This document shows, piece after piece, positions 34,812-43,453 of a stretch of DNA of 64,000 bases (its first letter is position 1; every line of letters starts with the position of its first letter). Source of the DNA: JBPEWY01 sp965224095 (lineage in GTDB: Bacteria; Bacteroidota; Bacteroidia; Flavobacteriales; Flavobacteriaceae); contig OZ245039.1 in the NCBI GenBank assembly GCA_965224095.1, forward strand, positions 3,100,001 to 3,164,000. Direction: 5' to 3'. A program made the translations under genes and the position numbers. Under the pieces are notes generated by a model, which had not been told where the DNA came from, did not search any database, and saw only the letters and a program-made list of their open reading frames with translations.

Positions 34812-36077
34812 TTATAAAGAAATAGCTCTTTCCAAAACAGGATCCTTACCACTAACAAAATCGTTAATCGTAACTTTTACCGGAATATCGGGTACAATGG
34901 TATTTTTTGAACTTCCTTCAGATTTAAAGAATTTGGTGCTGTATAAAACCTTTAATCCGGATTTCGGAAGTTGAAGAACCTCCACTTCTCCAAAATGATC
35001 GGGAGCCCCGGAAGTAGCTTCGCCAATCAGCGTGGCATCCAGCATTTGTTTACTGTTAAGGGTGTTAATCACGGCTGAAGAAAAAACATCACCATCAATC
35101 AATGTAACAACCTTACCGCCGCTCTTGAAGAAGGGAGTCTCTTTTACAGCACGCAAAAACGCTGACCCCTGAGCCGAACTACCCCCTGTATTTCCCCGAA
35201 TATCAAAGATTAGCTTGGTATATGAAGTGTTTTTTAAAGCGTGCAAAAGATTGGTCGTGAATTCCTGAAAAGAAGGAATTCTCTCCAATTGTCTTGTCGG
35301 CACATTTTTTAATTCCCCGCTGGCAACAAGAATTTCACGACTGTTGCAGGCATTGTATTTAACGTAAAGGATGCTGTTGTCTTTTAAGGAAGCATCCCAA
35401 AACCAGGATCTTCCATTTTGTCTGTAAAAAGGAATTTCCTGTGGCATGGCAAAAGCCATCTGACCACGACCGCGCTTGGATGGATCGAAAGAGAGCCGTA
35501 CGGTTTTTTTCTGATGGTTTAAAGTTTCAACTTCCAACAAAACCGTATTGTTTTTTACAATACCCATAAAAGACAAAAGAGAGGCATTACGAAGTACATC
35601 CGCAACAATTTTGTGTTTGGAGGCCTCATTTCGGGCAAAGAACACTTTGAGAATTGCAGCTTCCATTTGTCCGATATCCCGTCCATTAACTTTTAATAGC
35701 TTAGAAGCCATTAAATGTTCGTTTTCCCGATTTATGGCTGTTATATAGTAACCATCGTGAAAAAATTGAAATCCCACAGGGAAAAACTTCCTAACACTGA
35801 ACTGGAGTTGCGTATGGCTGTCCTGCACTGATGCCAGGATACTGGTAATATTCCATAGTATAGCTTCAGGATGCATTTTCGGGACTTTGGTTTTCAGGTC
35901 GTTTATAGCGTTATCAAAATCGGACTGAGAAACCTTATGGAATAAATTAACATGATGTTTAGGGAGCTCTTCCTGTAAATAAGAAAGATCTTCAATCCAG
36001 TCTTTCGATTTCATTTGCTGAGCAATTCCCATGAGTGAAAAACTCAAAACCCATATAATACATAAGTAGGTACGCAT
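34812..36077 (-). CDS. S41 family peptidase
   Basis: A 421-residue exported protein with a signal peptide (ends near LMGIAQQ). The C-terminal half has the S41 (tail-specific protease) core: LIFDIRGNTGGSSAQG and TLIDGDVFSSAVINTLN, with the catalytic Ser in DVFSSA, then IGEATSGAPDHFGE and the VPDIPVKVTINDF end. The N-terminal part (25-120) is a helical region typical of Bacteroidota S41 proteins; a PDZ domain is not clear. It points toward the RiPP cassette on the opposite strand. The GC level returns to that of the housekeeping genes, so I do not count it as part of the cassette. Confidence 0.9.
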   Translation of the reverse strand: MRTYLCIIWVLSFSLMGIAQQMKSKDWIEDLSYLQEELPKHHVNLFHKVSQSDFDNAINDLKTKVPKMHPEAILWNITSILASVQDSHTQLQFSVRKFFPVGFQFFHDGYYITAINRENEHLMASKLLKVNGRDIGQMEAAILKVFFARNEASKHKIVADVLRNASLLSFMGIVKNNTVLLEVETLNHQKKTVRLSFDPSKRGRGQMAFAMPQEIPFYRQNGRSWFWDASLKDNSILYVKYNACNSREILVASGELKNVPTRQLERIPSFQEFTTNLLHALKNTSYTKLIFDIRGNTGGSSAQGSAFLRAVKETPFFKSGGKVVTLIDGDVFSSAVINTLNSKQMLDATLIGEATSGAPDHFGEVEVLQLPKSGLKVLYSTKFFKSEGSSKNTIVPDIPVKVTINDFVSGKDPVLERAISL

Positions 36078-36124
36078 ACTATTTGTTTATTAATATAAGT
36101 ATTAACGGATTTGGAGGCATTTTG

Positions 36125-36571
36125 TTATAAAACATCATGAATGGAATATACCACCTTGCCAAAAGTAAAAGTATCTCCTTTTTCCTTTCCGCGCATCATT
36201 GCATAAATGGGCGCCCTTGTTGAAATCCCAACTATTTTCTTATCCAAATAGGTAAACGGAGGAATAGCCGCACCAATTACAAAGGCCATATTATCGGTTA
36301 TTACCACAGATCCCTGACCAACGGTATCACTGGGTTCCAGAGGAATACTTTTAAGCAACTCCAATTCGTCCTGTGCGTGTTTAACACGCTGTGTAAGATC
36401 AAAAGAAGCTTTGCTCCATTCACCCTGATGAGAAAAATCTTCAGGATCGTGAGTATCCTGTTCGTCCAGATCGGCCCCTTCTTTATAATGACTTAACATG
36501 GTGTTGAGGTCGTTAATTAATTTTTCCTGATGCGCTATAAGTTGTTCTTTTATGTCTTTCTTATTAATCAT
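36125..36571 (-). CDS. GreA/GreB-like elongation factor family protein
   Basis: A 148-residue protein. The C-terminal half (about 70-148) has the GreA/GreB FKBP-like fold (VGQGSVVITDNMAFVIGAAIPPFTYLDKKIVGISTRAPIYAMMRGKEKGDTF). The N-terminal half is a helix pair (IKEQLIAHQEKLINDLNTMLSHYKEG, then SKASFDLTQRVKHAQDELELL) as in Gre coiled coils, but the acidic tip (DLDEQDTHDPED) is unusual. It may bind the RNA polymerase secondary channel. I start it at the ATG of MINKKD (36571) because the upstream extension is unlike the family. Confidence 0.85.
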   Translation of the reverse strand: MINKKDIKEQLIAHQEKLINDLNTMLSHYKEGADLDEQDTHDPEDFSHQGEWSKASFDLTQRVKHAQDELELLKSIPLEPSDTVGQGSVVITDNMAFVIGAAIPPFTYLDKKIVGISTRAPIYAMMRGKEKGDTFTFGKVVYSIHDVL

Positions 36572-36684
36572 GTGAATCTTTTTATGAAAACTTAAAAATA
36601 ACCGCAATAAAAAACGAAATTTATGACAAATCTCAGTTTTCAGAATATCAAGTTAAAATCCCCTTCCAACAAAAACAATTTTTA

Positions 36685-36692
36685 TACATTTG
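36685..36692 (+). promoter_or_regulatory. Candidate -7 box for metK leader
   Basis: TACATTTG matches TAnnTTTG and lies just before the SAM-II-like element, where transcription should start. A -33 TTG at the right distance is not evident. Confidence 0.45.
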
Positions 36693-36703
36693 TGCGGATA
36701 TGA

Positions 36704-36755
36704 GAGAGGAGAGATTTGGTCTGATTGCAACCTCATTAAAAAATGCTAAAAAGCA
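36704..36755 (+). promoter_or_regulatory. SAM-II-like riboswitch upstream of metK
   Basis: The conserved SAM-II blocks occur in order: P1 arm GAGG (36706-36709), GATTTG (36713-36718), TTGCAACC (36725-36732), P1 return CCTC (36731-36734), then TTAAA and GCTAAAAAG (36745-36753). These are the nucleotides I remember as forming the H-type pseudoknot that binds S-adenosylmethionine. A downstream CAAATCTC (36781-36788) is a perfect complement of GAGATTTG (36711-36718), so the aptamer and an alternative stem exclude each other. It lies 72 bases before the ATG of SAM synthetase. Confidence 0.75.
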
Positions 36756-36826
36756 GCATAAACTCCTCCGGTAATTGTATCAAATCTCATTTCAAATTTA
36801 ATTTTTTATTCTTAGAAAAACAGTTT

Positions 36827-38083
36827 ATGGCATATTTATTTACCTCAGAATCAGTGAGTGAAGGTCACCCGGATAAGGTGGCAGACCAGATTAGTGACGC
36901 TCTTTTAGACAATTTTTTGGCTTTTGATCCTGAAAGTAAAGTGGCTTGTGAAACACTGGTTACTACAGGGCAGGTGGTTTTGGCAGGAGAAGTTAAAAGC
37001 AATACTTATCTGGATGTACAGCACATAGCACGCGAGGTTATCAATAAAATCGGGTATACCAAAGGAGTTTATCAGTTTAGCGGTGATTCTTGCGGTGTAA
37101 TATCGCTTATTCACGAACAATCGCAGGATATTAACCAGGGCGTGGATAGAGTTAAAAAAGAAGAACAGGGCGCTGGAGATCAGGGAATGATGTTTGGGTA
37201 TGCAACCAAGGAAACACATAATTACATGCCGTTGGCATTAGATATATCGCATAAGATATTACAGGAACTGGCCCGTTTACGAAGAGAAAACGATCAGATT
37301 ACTTACCTGAGGCCGGATGCTAAGGCTCAGGTAACTATTGAATACAGCGACGATAATATTCCCCAACGAATTGATACAATCGTGGTATCAACACAACACG
37401 ATCCTTTTGAGGAAAACGATCAAAAAATGTTGGATATCATTAAAGCTGACATTATAGGTATCCTGATTCCGAGGGTGGTTAAACAATTACCCGATTATGT
37501 TCAAAAACTTTTTAACGATCAGATAAAGTATCATATAAATCCCACGGGCAAGTTCGTTATTGGAGGCCCCCACGGAGATACGGGATTAACGGGACGAAAA
37601 ATTATTGTGGACACTTATGGAGGAAAAGGAGCGCATGGCGGAGGAGCGTTTAGTGGTAAAGACCCGAGTAAAGTAGACCGCAGCGCCGCGTATGCCTCAA
37701 GGCATATTGCCAAAAATCTGGTAGCGGCAGGTGTAGCCGATGAAATGTTGGTTCAGGTAAGTTATGCCATTGGGGTAGTAGAACCTACTTCCATTTTTGT
37801 TGATAGTTTTGGTACGGCAAAGGTGAATTTAAACGATGGAGAAATCGCCAGAAAAGTAGCGGAAATCTTTGATATGCGTCCTTTTGCTATCGAAGAGAGA
37901 CTGAAATTGAGAAACCCTATGTATCTGGAAACTGCGGCTTACGGACATATGGGAAAGGAACCGGCAACTATCACTAAAATTTTCGAATCCCCGTACAACG
38001 GAAAGGTTGTCAGGGAAGTAGAATTGTTTACCTGGGAAAAACTGGATTATGTTGATCAGGTAAAGGCTGTATTTAATATATAA
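36827..38083 (+). CDS. metK: S-adenosylmethionine synthetase
   Basis: Makes SAM from methionine and ATP. The 418-residue protein has the signatures FTSESVSEGHPDKVADQISDA, GEQGAGDQGMMFGYA-type loop (here EEQGAGDQGMMFGYA), the phosphate-binding GGPHGDTGLTGRKIIVDTYGG and GGGAFSGKDPSKVDRSAAY. I start it at ATG 36827 (MAYLFTSESVSEGHPD); an in-frame ATG at 36743 falls inside the riboswitch-like leader. It is the first gene of the methionine region and the only one with a SAM-II-type leader. Confidence 0.96.
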   Translation: MAYLFTSESVSEGHPDKVADQISDALLDNFLAFDPESKVACETLVTTGQVVLAGEVKSNTYLDVQHIAREVINKIGYTKGVYQFSGDSCGVISLIHEQSQDINQGVDRVKKEEQGAGDQGMMFGYATKETHNYMPLALDISHKILQELARLRRENDQITYLRPDAKAQVTIEYSDDNIPQRIDTIVVSTQHDPFEENDQKMLDIIKADIIGILIPRVVKQLPDYVQKLFNDQIKYHINPTGKFVIGGPHGDTGLTGRKIIVDTYGGKGAHGGGAFSGKDPSKVDRSAAYASRHIAKNLVAAGVADEMLVQVSYAIGVVEPTSIFVDSFGTAKVNLNDGEIARKVAEIFDMRPFAIEERLKLRNPMYLETAAYGHMGKEPATITKIFESPYNGKVVREVELFTWEKLDYVDQVKAVFNI

Positions 38084-38166
38084 TCTATCGATTTAGTAGA
38101 TTTTAGTAAAATTTATTTGGATTTTTAATTTTTTATTTTGAATCTTTGACCAACTAAACCGGAATA

Positions 38167-38235
38167 ATGAATTTTAAAATGTGTAATATGTGTATGAAAA
38201 AGTGGAAAATTTTCACGGAGGACTCTATTGCATAA
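38167..38235 (+). CDS. Met/Cys-rich leader peptide 1 of the metY attenuator
   Basis: A 22-codon frame ATG..TAA. Codons 5-10 (38179-38196) read MCNMCM, so six consecutive codons hold three Met and two Cys. The end of the frame (38212-38221) is TTCACGGAGG, which can pair fully with CCTCTGTGAA at 38260-38269 (one G.U), the left arm of the terminator that follows. This is the layout of classical amino-acid attenuation: a ribosome stalled at Met/Cys codons leaves the antiterminator free; one that reaches the stop covers it. Confidence 0.8.
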   Translation: MNFKMCNMCMKKWKIFTEDSIA

Positions 38236-38256
38236 AGTAGTATATAACCAAAAGCA

Positions 38257-38285
38257 AAGCCTCTGTGAATACAGGGGCTTTTTTT
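38257..38285 (+). terminator. Attenuator terminator 1 (metY leader)
   Basis: A 10-bp stem (38257-38266 with 38271-38280, one G.U) closed by a four-base loop and followed by seven T. Its left arm is also the target of the antiterminator at 38212-38221. Confidence 0.88.
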
Positions 38286-38300
38286 ATTAAAAAAGGCAAA

Positions 38301-38384
38301 GTGAATAAACAGCTTATAAATATGATGATTTGTACGATGTGTATGTGTTACGCAACAGATCGCTATTGCCTTAAAGAGAATTGA
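38301..38384 (+). CDS. Met/Cys-rich leader peptide 2 of the metY attenuator
   Basis: A 27-codon frame starting at GTG after an AAGGCAAA stretch. Codons 8-16 (38322-38348) read MMICTMCMC, seven Met or Cys in nine codons; an internal ATG at codon 8 is an alternative start. It shares with leader 1 the block TGT-NNN-ATG-TGT-ATG (Cys-x-Met-Cys-Met), which suggests a tandem duplication. Downstream CTATTGCCT (38363-38371) can pair with AGGTAATAG (38417-38425, one G.U) in the left arm and loop of terminator 2. Confidence 0.78.
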   Translation: MNKQLINMMICTMCMCYATDRYCLKEN

Positions 38385-38406
38385 CAATCTAATTTTTTAA
38401 AAGAAT

Positions 38407-38443
38407 AAAGTCCCTTAGGTAATAGTACTTAAGGGATTTTTTT
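38407..38443 (+). terminator. Attenuator terminator 2 (metY leader)
   Basis: An 11-bp stem (38411-38421 with 38426-38436, one G.U), extended by A:T pairs to about 15 bp, then seven T (38437-38443). It lies 39 bases before the metY ATG. The antiterminator arm at 38363-38371 competes for its left arm and loop. Confidence 0.88.
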
Positions 38444-38482
38444 ATGAATTAAATCTAATTAATAAACCGTAAACAGAAAATT

Positions 38483-39775
38483 ATGAGTACAACAAAATTT
38501 GCAACAAATGCTTTACATGCAGGACACGATGTAAGCAATCACGGAGGAACCCGGGCTGTTCCCATTTATCAAACCACTTCATATGTGTTTAACGATTCGG
38601 ATCATGCGGCCAATTTATTTAATCTGTCGGAAACCGGATTTATTTACACCCGTTTAAACAATCCTACCAATGATGTTTTGGAACAACGCCTCGCGGCGCT
38701 TGAAGGAGGTGTTGCTGCCGTGGTCACGGCTTCGGGAACTTCTGCCATTGCCACAACGCTTTTAACTTTACTGAGATCAGGCGATCATATTGTAGCGTCT
38801 AATAGTTTATACGGAGGCACGTATAACTTACTAAAAGTAACCCTCCCCAGATTAGGAATAACCACCACCTTTGTAGATCCGTCGGAACCTGAGAATTTTA
38901 CGGAAGCGAGTAAAGAGAATACAAGGGTGTTTTTTGCGGAAAGCTTAGGGAACCCGAAACTGGATGTTTTAGACCTGGAAGCGATATCCGGAATAGCCGG
39001 AAGGTTAAAAATTCCGTTTGTGGTAGACAATACCGTGGCTACCCCTTATTTATTAAATCCTATTGCTTATGGTGCCAATATAGTTATTCACTCGCTCACA
39101 AAATACATAGGAGGAAATGGCACTTCGCTGGGGGGTGTAATTATCGATGGGGGAAATTTTGATTGGAGCAGTGGGAAGTTCCCCGAATTTACCGAACCCT
39201 CTCCGGGGTATCACGGGTTAAAATACCACGAGGCCTTAGGCAATCTCGCTTTTATTGCAAAGGTACGTATAGAGGGGCTTCGTGATCTGGGAGCTGCATT
39301 AAGTCCTTTTAATGCCTTTCAAATTCTTCAAAGCCTTGAAACCCTGGAGATCCGAATTAAAAAACACAGCGAGAATGCGTTAAAACTGGCTCAATGGCTT
39401 CAGAAACAAGAAGCGGTTAGCTGGGTAAATTATCCGGGATTGGCAGATTCTCAGTACTATTCCCTGGCGCAAAAATACCTTCCTGATGGACAAAGCGGTA
39501 TTGTTACATTCGGATTAAAAGGAGGTTTTGAGGCGGCTAAAAATGTGGCCGATGAAACCAGGTATTTTTCATTATTGGCCAATATAGGAGATACAAAATC
39601 CCTGATCATCCATCCGTCCAGTACTACGCATCAGCAGTTAACCGAAGCCGAACAGAAAGAAACCGGTGTTACCAGCGATTTAATAAGGCTTTCCGTTGGG
39701 CTGGAAGACCTGGAAGATTTGAAAAGCGACCTGGAAAAAACATTTAAGCAGGTTGAAGAAAAGGTTTTACAATAA
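38483..39775 (+). CDS. metY: O-acetylhomoserine sulfhydrylase
   Basis: PLP enzyme of the Cys/Met metabolism family that joins sulfide to O-acetylhomoserine to make homocysteine. The 430-residue length and the opening KFATNALHAGHDVSNHGGTRAVPIYQTTSYVF are of the MetY type (about 40 residues longer than MetB/MetZ). The PLP lysine is in HSLTKYIGGNGTSLGG. The substrate comes from the MetX domain encoded at 40038 and sulfide from the cys operon at 45221. Its leader holds two Met/Cys attenuators, not a SAM riboswitch, so it should respond to charged tRNA levels. Confidence 0.93.
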   Translation: MSTTKFATNALHAGHDVSNHGGTRAVPIYQTTSYVFNDSDHAANLFNLSETGFIYTRLNNPTNDVLEQRLAALEGGVAAVVTASGTSAIATTLLTLLRSGDHIVASNSLYGGTYNLLKVTLPRLGITTTFVDPSEPENFTEASKENTRVFFAESLGNPKLDVLDLEAISGIAGRLKIPFVVDNTVATPYLLNPIAYGANIVIHSLTKYIGGNGTSLGGVIIDGGNFDWSSGKFPEFTEPSPGYHGLKYHEALGNLAFIAKVRIEGLRDLGAALSPFNAFQILQSLETLEIRIKKHSENALKLAQWLQKQEAVSWVNYPGLADSQYYSLAQKYLPDGQSGIVTFGLKGGFEAAKNVADETRYFSLLANIGDTKSLIIHPSSTTHQQLTEAEQKETGVTSDLIRLSVGLEDLEDLKSDLEKTFKQVEEKVLQ

Positions 39776-39838
39776 ATCCTTGCTCATTAAAAAACGATTG
39801 ATTTATTTTGCAGCTTCAAGTTCAAATACATATCGAAA

Positions 39839-39960
39839 ATGTTATCAAGAAAGGCCTAGGGAATAGACCCGTTAAAGCCTTAGCAACCCTTTATCTCGTA
39901 AAGAAGGTGCTACATTCTACCGGGATTTGGATCGAATATTCAAATCTTTGGAAAGATAAC
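39839..39960 (+). promoter_or_regulatory. SAM-I (S-box) riboswitch upstream of the metX fusion gene
   Basis: P1 pairs GTTATC (39841-39846) with GATAAC (39955-39960). Inside are the S-box core blocks AGGGAATAGACCCGTTAAAG, TAGCAACCC (39881-39889) and AAGGTGCTACATTCTAC (39904-39920), then a P4 hairpin GATTTG / CAAATC and GAAAGATAAC. No terminator with a T run follows in the 77 bases before the ATG, so control is more likely at translation or by an undetected structure. Confidence 0.93.
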
Positions 39961-40037
39961 AAAGAAGAGTTTCTTCCCTTAACAGGCTTTTCTTGTAACA
40001 TTTTAGTAAACCATAATCGGAACATAAGAATGTTATA

Positions 40038-43000
40038 ATGAAAAGCAATTTGCTTCACATAGAAATTAAAGATTACACCACTGAAAATGGAGTTCATTAT
40101 CCGCGTATTCCCCTATCGTATCAGCATTTTGGGCAGGAATTAAAAACAGCTCCGGTAGTATTGGTTAATCACGCACTTACCGGAAATAGCAATGTGACGG
40201 GAAATGAGGGATGGTGGAACAATTTAATTGGAAAAGGAAAGGCAATCGACACGGATATTTATGCTGTATTGGCTTTTAATATTCCGGGGAATGGATATGA
40301 TGGTTTTGCTATAGAAAATTATAAAGATTTTGTAGCCAGAGATATTGCCCGACTTTTCTTAATAGGGCTTTCAAAATTAAATGTTCGGAAATTGTATGCC
40401 GTAATTGGAGGGTCTCTGGGCGGTGGGATAGCCTGGGAAATGGCGGTTTTATCACCGGACATTACAGAGCATCTTATTCCGGTGGCATCAGATTGGAAAT
40501 CTACAGACTGGTTGATAGCCAATTGTCAGATTCAGGAACAAATACTCAATAATTCGAATAATCCGGTTCACGATGCCCGTATGCATGCTATGCTGTGTTA
40601 CAGAACACCGGAATCCTTTAAAAAACGATTCCAACGATCTGTCAACGAAGATCTGGATATTTTTAATGTGGAAAGTTGGTTACTACACCACGGTAGAAAA
40701 CTGCAGGAAAGATTTCAATTGTCTGCGTATAAATTGATGAATCAACTCCTTAAAACCATCGATGTAACTCGCAATAGAACGGGACATTTTGGAGAGCTCG
40801 AAGCCATAACTGCAAACATTCATATCATCGGAGTGGATTCGGATCTTTTCTTTACAGCAGAAGAAAACCGGGAAACACAAAAACAGTTGGCCCTAACACA
40901 CCCCAAGGTCACCTATAATGAAATTAACTCGGTACATGGACATGATGCTTTTTTAATAGAATTTGAACAAATGGAACATATTATTACAGAGGTTTTTAAA
41001 CCGGATGCAAAATCAAAAAAGATAAAAATTTTAAAATTCGGAGGCAAATCGCTGGCTAACGGATCAGGCATTGAGCACGCTCTTGGCATCATCGAAAAAA
41101 AAGTGAGATCGAACGAGCGTATCGCTGTGGTGGTATCGGCTCGTGGCAATGCTACCGATGAGTTGGAAACTATCCTGGAGAAAGCAGTAACAAACGAAGG
41201 CTATAAAACCCGTTTAACTGCTTTTAAAAAATATCAGGCAGCTGTTTCCGAGGAGATAGATTTTTCGGAAGAGTTTACTACACTCGATCGATTATTTGAA
41301 GGAATCAGCCTGGTAGGCGATTACAGTCAAAAAACAAAAGATGAAATACTGGCTCAGGGAGAATTAATGGCAATTAAAACGGTTGAAAGTTTGTTGAAAA
41401 AACGCGGTATTAATGCCAAAGCTACCGATGCACGTAAACTTATTAAAACGGATGAAAATTTTGGAAATGCACAACCCATTCCAAAGCTATCCAGGGAAAA
41501 TGTACTAAACCACTTTGCTAAATACAATGCCTCTACGGTGAATATCGTTTCCGGATTTATTGCTTCGAACACCAAAAATGAAACTACTACCCTGGGAAGA
41601 AACGGTAGTAATTATACCGCTTCGCTGTTAGCCAATTATCTGGATGCTGAAGAATTACAGAATTATACACATGTGAATGGAATTTATACGGCAAATCCCG
41701 ATCTGGTAAAAGATGCACAAAAAATAAAGGAGCTTTCCTTTAATGAAGCCAATGAACTGGCTAATTTTGGAGCACATGTACTGCATGCCAAAACCATTAT
41801 CCCCTTACTGGAAAAAAACATCAATCTGCGTATTTTGAATACCTTCAATAATGAAGATGAAGGGACTCTAATCGCCGCAGGGACAAAAGCTTCCGGAATT
41901 AAGTCGCTCTCCGTATTAGATAATGTAGCCTTAATTAACCTGGAAGGAAGAGGTCTTTTGGGTAAAGTTGGCGTGGATGCTAGAATTTTTACGGCATTGA
42001 GCCATCATGGGATCAGTGTGAGTATTATTTCCCAGGGTTCTTCGGAACGGGGAATCGGGTTGGTTATTAATGCAGACCAGGCAACACCGGCAGTTATTGC
42101 TTTGGAAAGAGAATTTGAAAACGATTTTTACTCTCAGGATGTCAATAAAATTGATGTGGTTGACGATGTGGCTGTGATATCGATAATCGGACAGGATTTG
42201 GAAACATTTCACAAACCCTATACGGCACTGGTTAAAAACCAAATAATTCCATTGCTTTTAAACAATACCGTTACCGGTAAAAATGTAAGCCTGGTTGTAA
42301 AAAAAGCGCAGCTTCACAAAGCATTGAATGTGGTTCACGGAGAAATTTTCGGTGTGACCAAAAAAATTAACCTGGCTGTTTTCGGACATGGGCTGGTTGG
42401 AAGTACATTAATTGATCAGGTTATAAAATCGGCCGGAGATATTGAAAAGAGAAAAGGTATCAAACTCCATATTTTTGCCATAGCAAATTCAAAGCAGGTG
42501 CTTCTGGATCACGGCGGGATTGGCGAAAACTGGAAAACCGCAATGAATCAACATGGAAAACCCTATCAACTTTCAGATATTATAACGTATGCGCAAACCC
42601 ACCATCTCGCAAACCTCATTGCTGTTGATAATACGGCAAGTGCCTCTTTTGTAAATTATTATCCGCACTTTGTGGAAAACGGTTTTGATCTGGTTTCTTC
42701 TAATAAAATAGCAAATACAATAGACCAGACTTTTTACAATACCCTTCGGAAAACACTCAAAAAATATCAAAAAAATTACCTGTACGAAACCAATGTGGGA
42801 GCCGGACTCCCACTTATCGATACCATAAAATTACTGCATCTGTCCGGAGAGAATATTACCCGTATTAGAGGTGTGTTTTCAGGCTCATTGAGCTATCTGT
42901 TTAATACATTTTCCAAATCGGATATATCCTTTTCTACCGCGGTGCAACAGGCCAGGAATGAGGGACTCACCGAACCGGACCCCCGGGAAGATCTCTCCGG

Positions 43001-43442
43001 AAACGATGTTGCCCGAAAATTACTAATACTGGCCAGAGAACTGGATTTACACAATGAGCTGGATGATGTGCGAATAGAAAGCCTGATATCCGATGATTTT
43101 TTAAAGCTTTCGGTTTCCGGGTTTTTAAATCGTGTAGACGAGTTAAATGCGATTTACGAGCATAAAAAAACATCTCAAAAAGAAGGGTATGTACTCCGGT
43201 ATATTGGAGAACTTCACGGAAACCTTTCCGATGAAAATGGAGCGATACTGGAAGTAAAATTAGTTACAGTCCCCGAAAACACCCCCTTGGGGTCTCTTAG
43301 AGGATCCGATTCCCTCTTTGAAATTTATACGGAGTCTTATGGAGATCGCCCCATAGTTGTGCAGGGAGCTGGAGCCGGAGCAGAGGTGACGGCCAGAGGA
43401 GTGTTTGGCGATATTTTACGACTGGCAGATAAAAATCTATAA
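40038..43442 (+). CDS. Trifunctional MetX-aspartokinase-homoserine dehydrogenase fusion
   Basis: A 1134-residue protein with three enzymes. Residues 1-320 are an alpha/beta-hydrolase of the MetX homoserine O-acyltransferase family: nucleophile elbow GGSLGG (Ser126), VDSDLFF (Asp267 or 269) and SVHGHDAF (His300 or 302). Residues about 328-770 are an aspartate kinase with LKFGGKSLANG and C-terminal ACT repeats (GRGLLGKVGVDARIFTALSHHGISV). Residues about 774-1134 are homoserine dehydrogenase (AVFGHGLVGSTLIDQ; GVFSGSLSYLFNTF). So the first, third and acylating steps from aspartate to activated homoserine sit on one chain. A SAM-I riboswitch precedes it and metZ follows after 11 bases. Confidence 0.94.
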   Translation: MKSNLLHIEIKDYTTENGVHYPRIPLSYQHFGQELKTAPVVLVNHALTGNSNVTGNEGWWNNLIGKGKAIDTDIYAVLAFNIPGNGYDGFAIENYKDFVARDIARLFLIGLSKLNVRKLYAVIGGSLGGGIAWEMAVLSPDITEHLIPVASDWKSTDWLIANCQIQEQILNNSNNPVHDARMHAMLCYRTPESFKKRFQRSVNEDLDIFNVESWLLHHGRKLQERFQLSAYKLMNQLLKTIDVTRNRTGHFGELEAITANIHIIGVDSDLFFTAEENRETQKQLALTHPKVTYNEINSVHGHDAFLIEFEQMEHIITEVFKPDAKSKKIKILKFGGKSLANGSGIEHALGIIEKKVRSNERIAVVVSARGNATDELETILEKAVTNEGYKTRLTAFKKYQAAVSEEIDFSEEFTTLDRLFEGISLVGDYSQKTKDEILAQGELMAIKTVESLLKKRGINAKATDARKLIKTDENFGNAQPIPKLSRENVLNHFAKYNASTVNIVSGFIASNTKNETTTLGRNGSNYTASLLANYLDAEELQNYTHVNGIYTANPDLVKDAQKIKELSFNEANELANFGAHVLHAKTIIPLLEKNINLRILNTFNNEDEGTLIAAGTKASGIKSLSVLDNVALINLEGRGLLGKVGVDARIFTALSHHGISVSIISQGSSERGIGLVINADQATPAVIALEREFENDFYSQDVNKIDVVDDVAVISIIGQDLETFHKPYTALVKNQIIPLLLNNTVTGKNVSLVVKKAQLHKALNVVHGEIFGVTKKINLAVFGHGLVGSTLIDQVIKSAGDIEKRKGIKLHIFAIANSKQVLLDHGGIGENWKTAMNQHGKPYQLSDIITYAQTHHLANLIAVDNTASASFVNYYPHFVENGFDLVSSNKIANTIDQTFYNTLRKTLKKYQKNYLYETNVGAGLPLIDTIKLLHLSGENITRIRGVFSGSLSYLFNTFSKSDISFSTAVQQARNEGLTEPDPREDLSGNDVARKLLILARELDLHNELDDVRIESLISDDFLKLSVSGFLNRVDELNAIYEHKKTSQKEGYVLRYIGELHGNLSDENGAILEVKLVTVPENTPLGSLRGSDSLFEIYTESYGDRPIVVQGAGAGAEVTARGVFGDILRLADKNL

Positions 43443-43453
43443 TTATACTATTT

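Noticed and set aside
34812..36077. S41 protease as part of the RiPP cassette (leader protease)
   Set aside because: It is on the opposite strand, has normal base composition and is a periplasmic housekeeping type; the C39 domain already supplies leader cleavage.
36743..36826. Upstream ATG extending MetK by 28 residues
   Set aside because: It falls in the SAM-II-like aptamer, and MetK proteins start at the MAYLFTSESVSEGHPD segment.
39808..40038. A 76-residue open frame before the metX fusion
   Set aside because: It runs through the whole S-box aptamer and has no family features.
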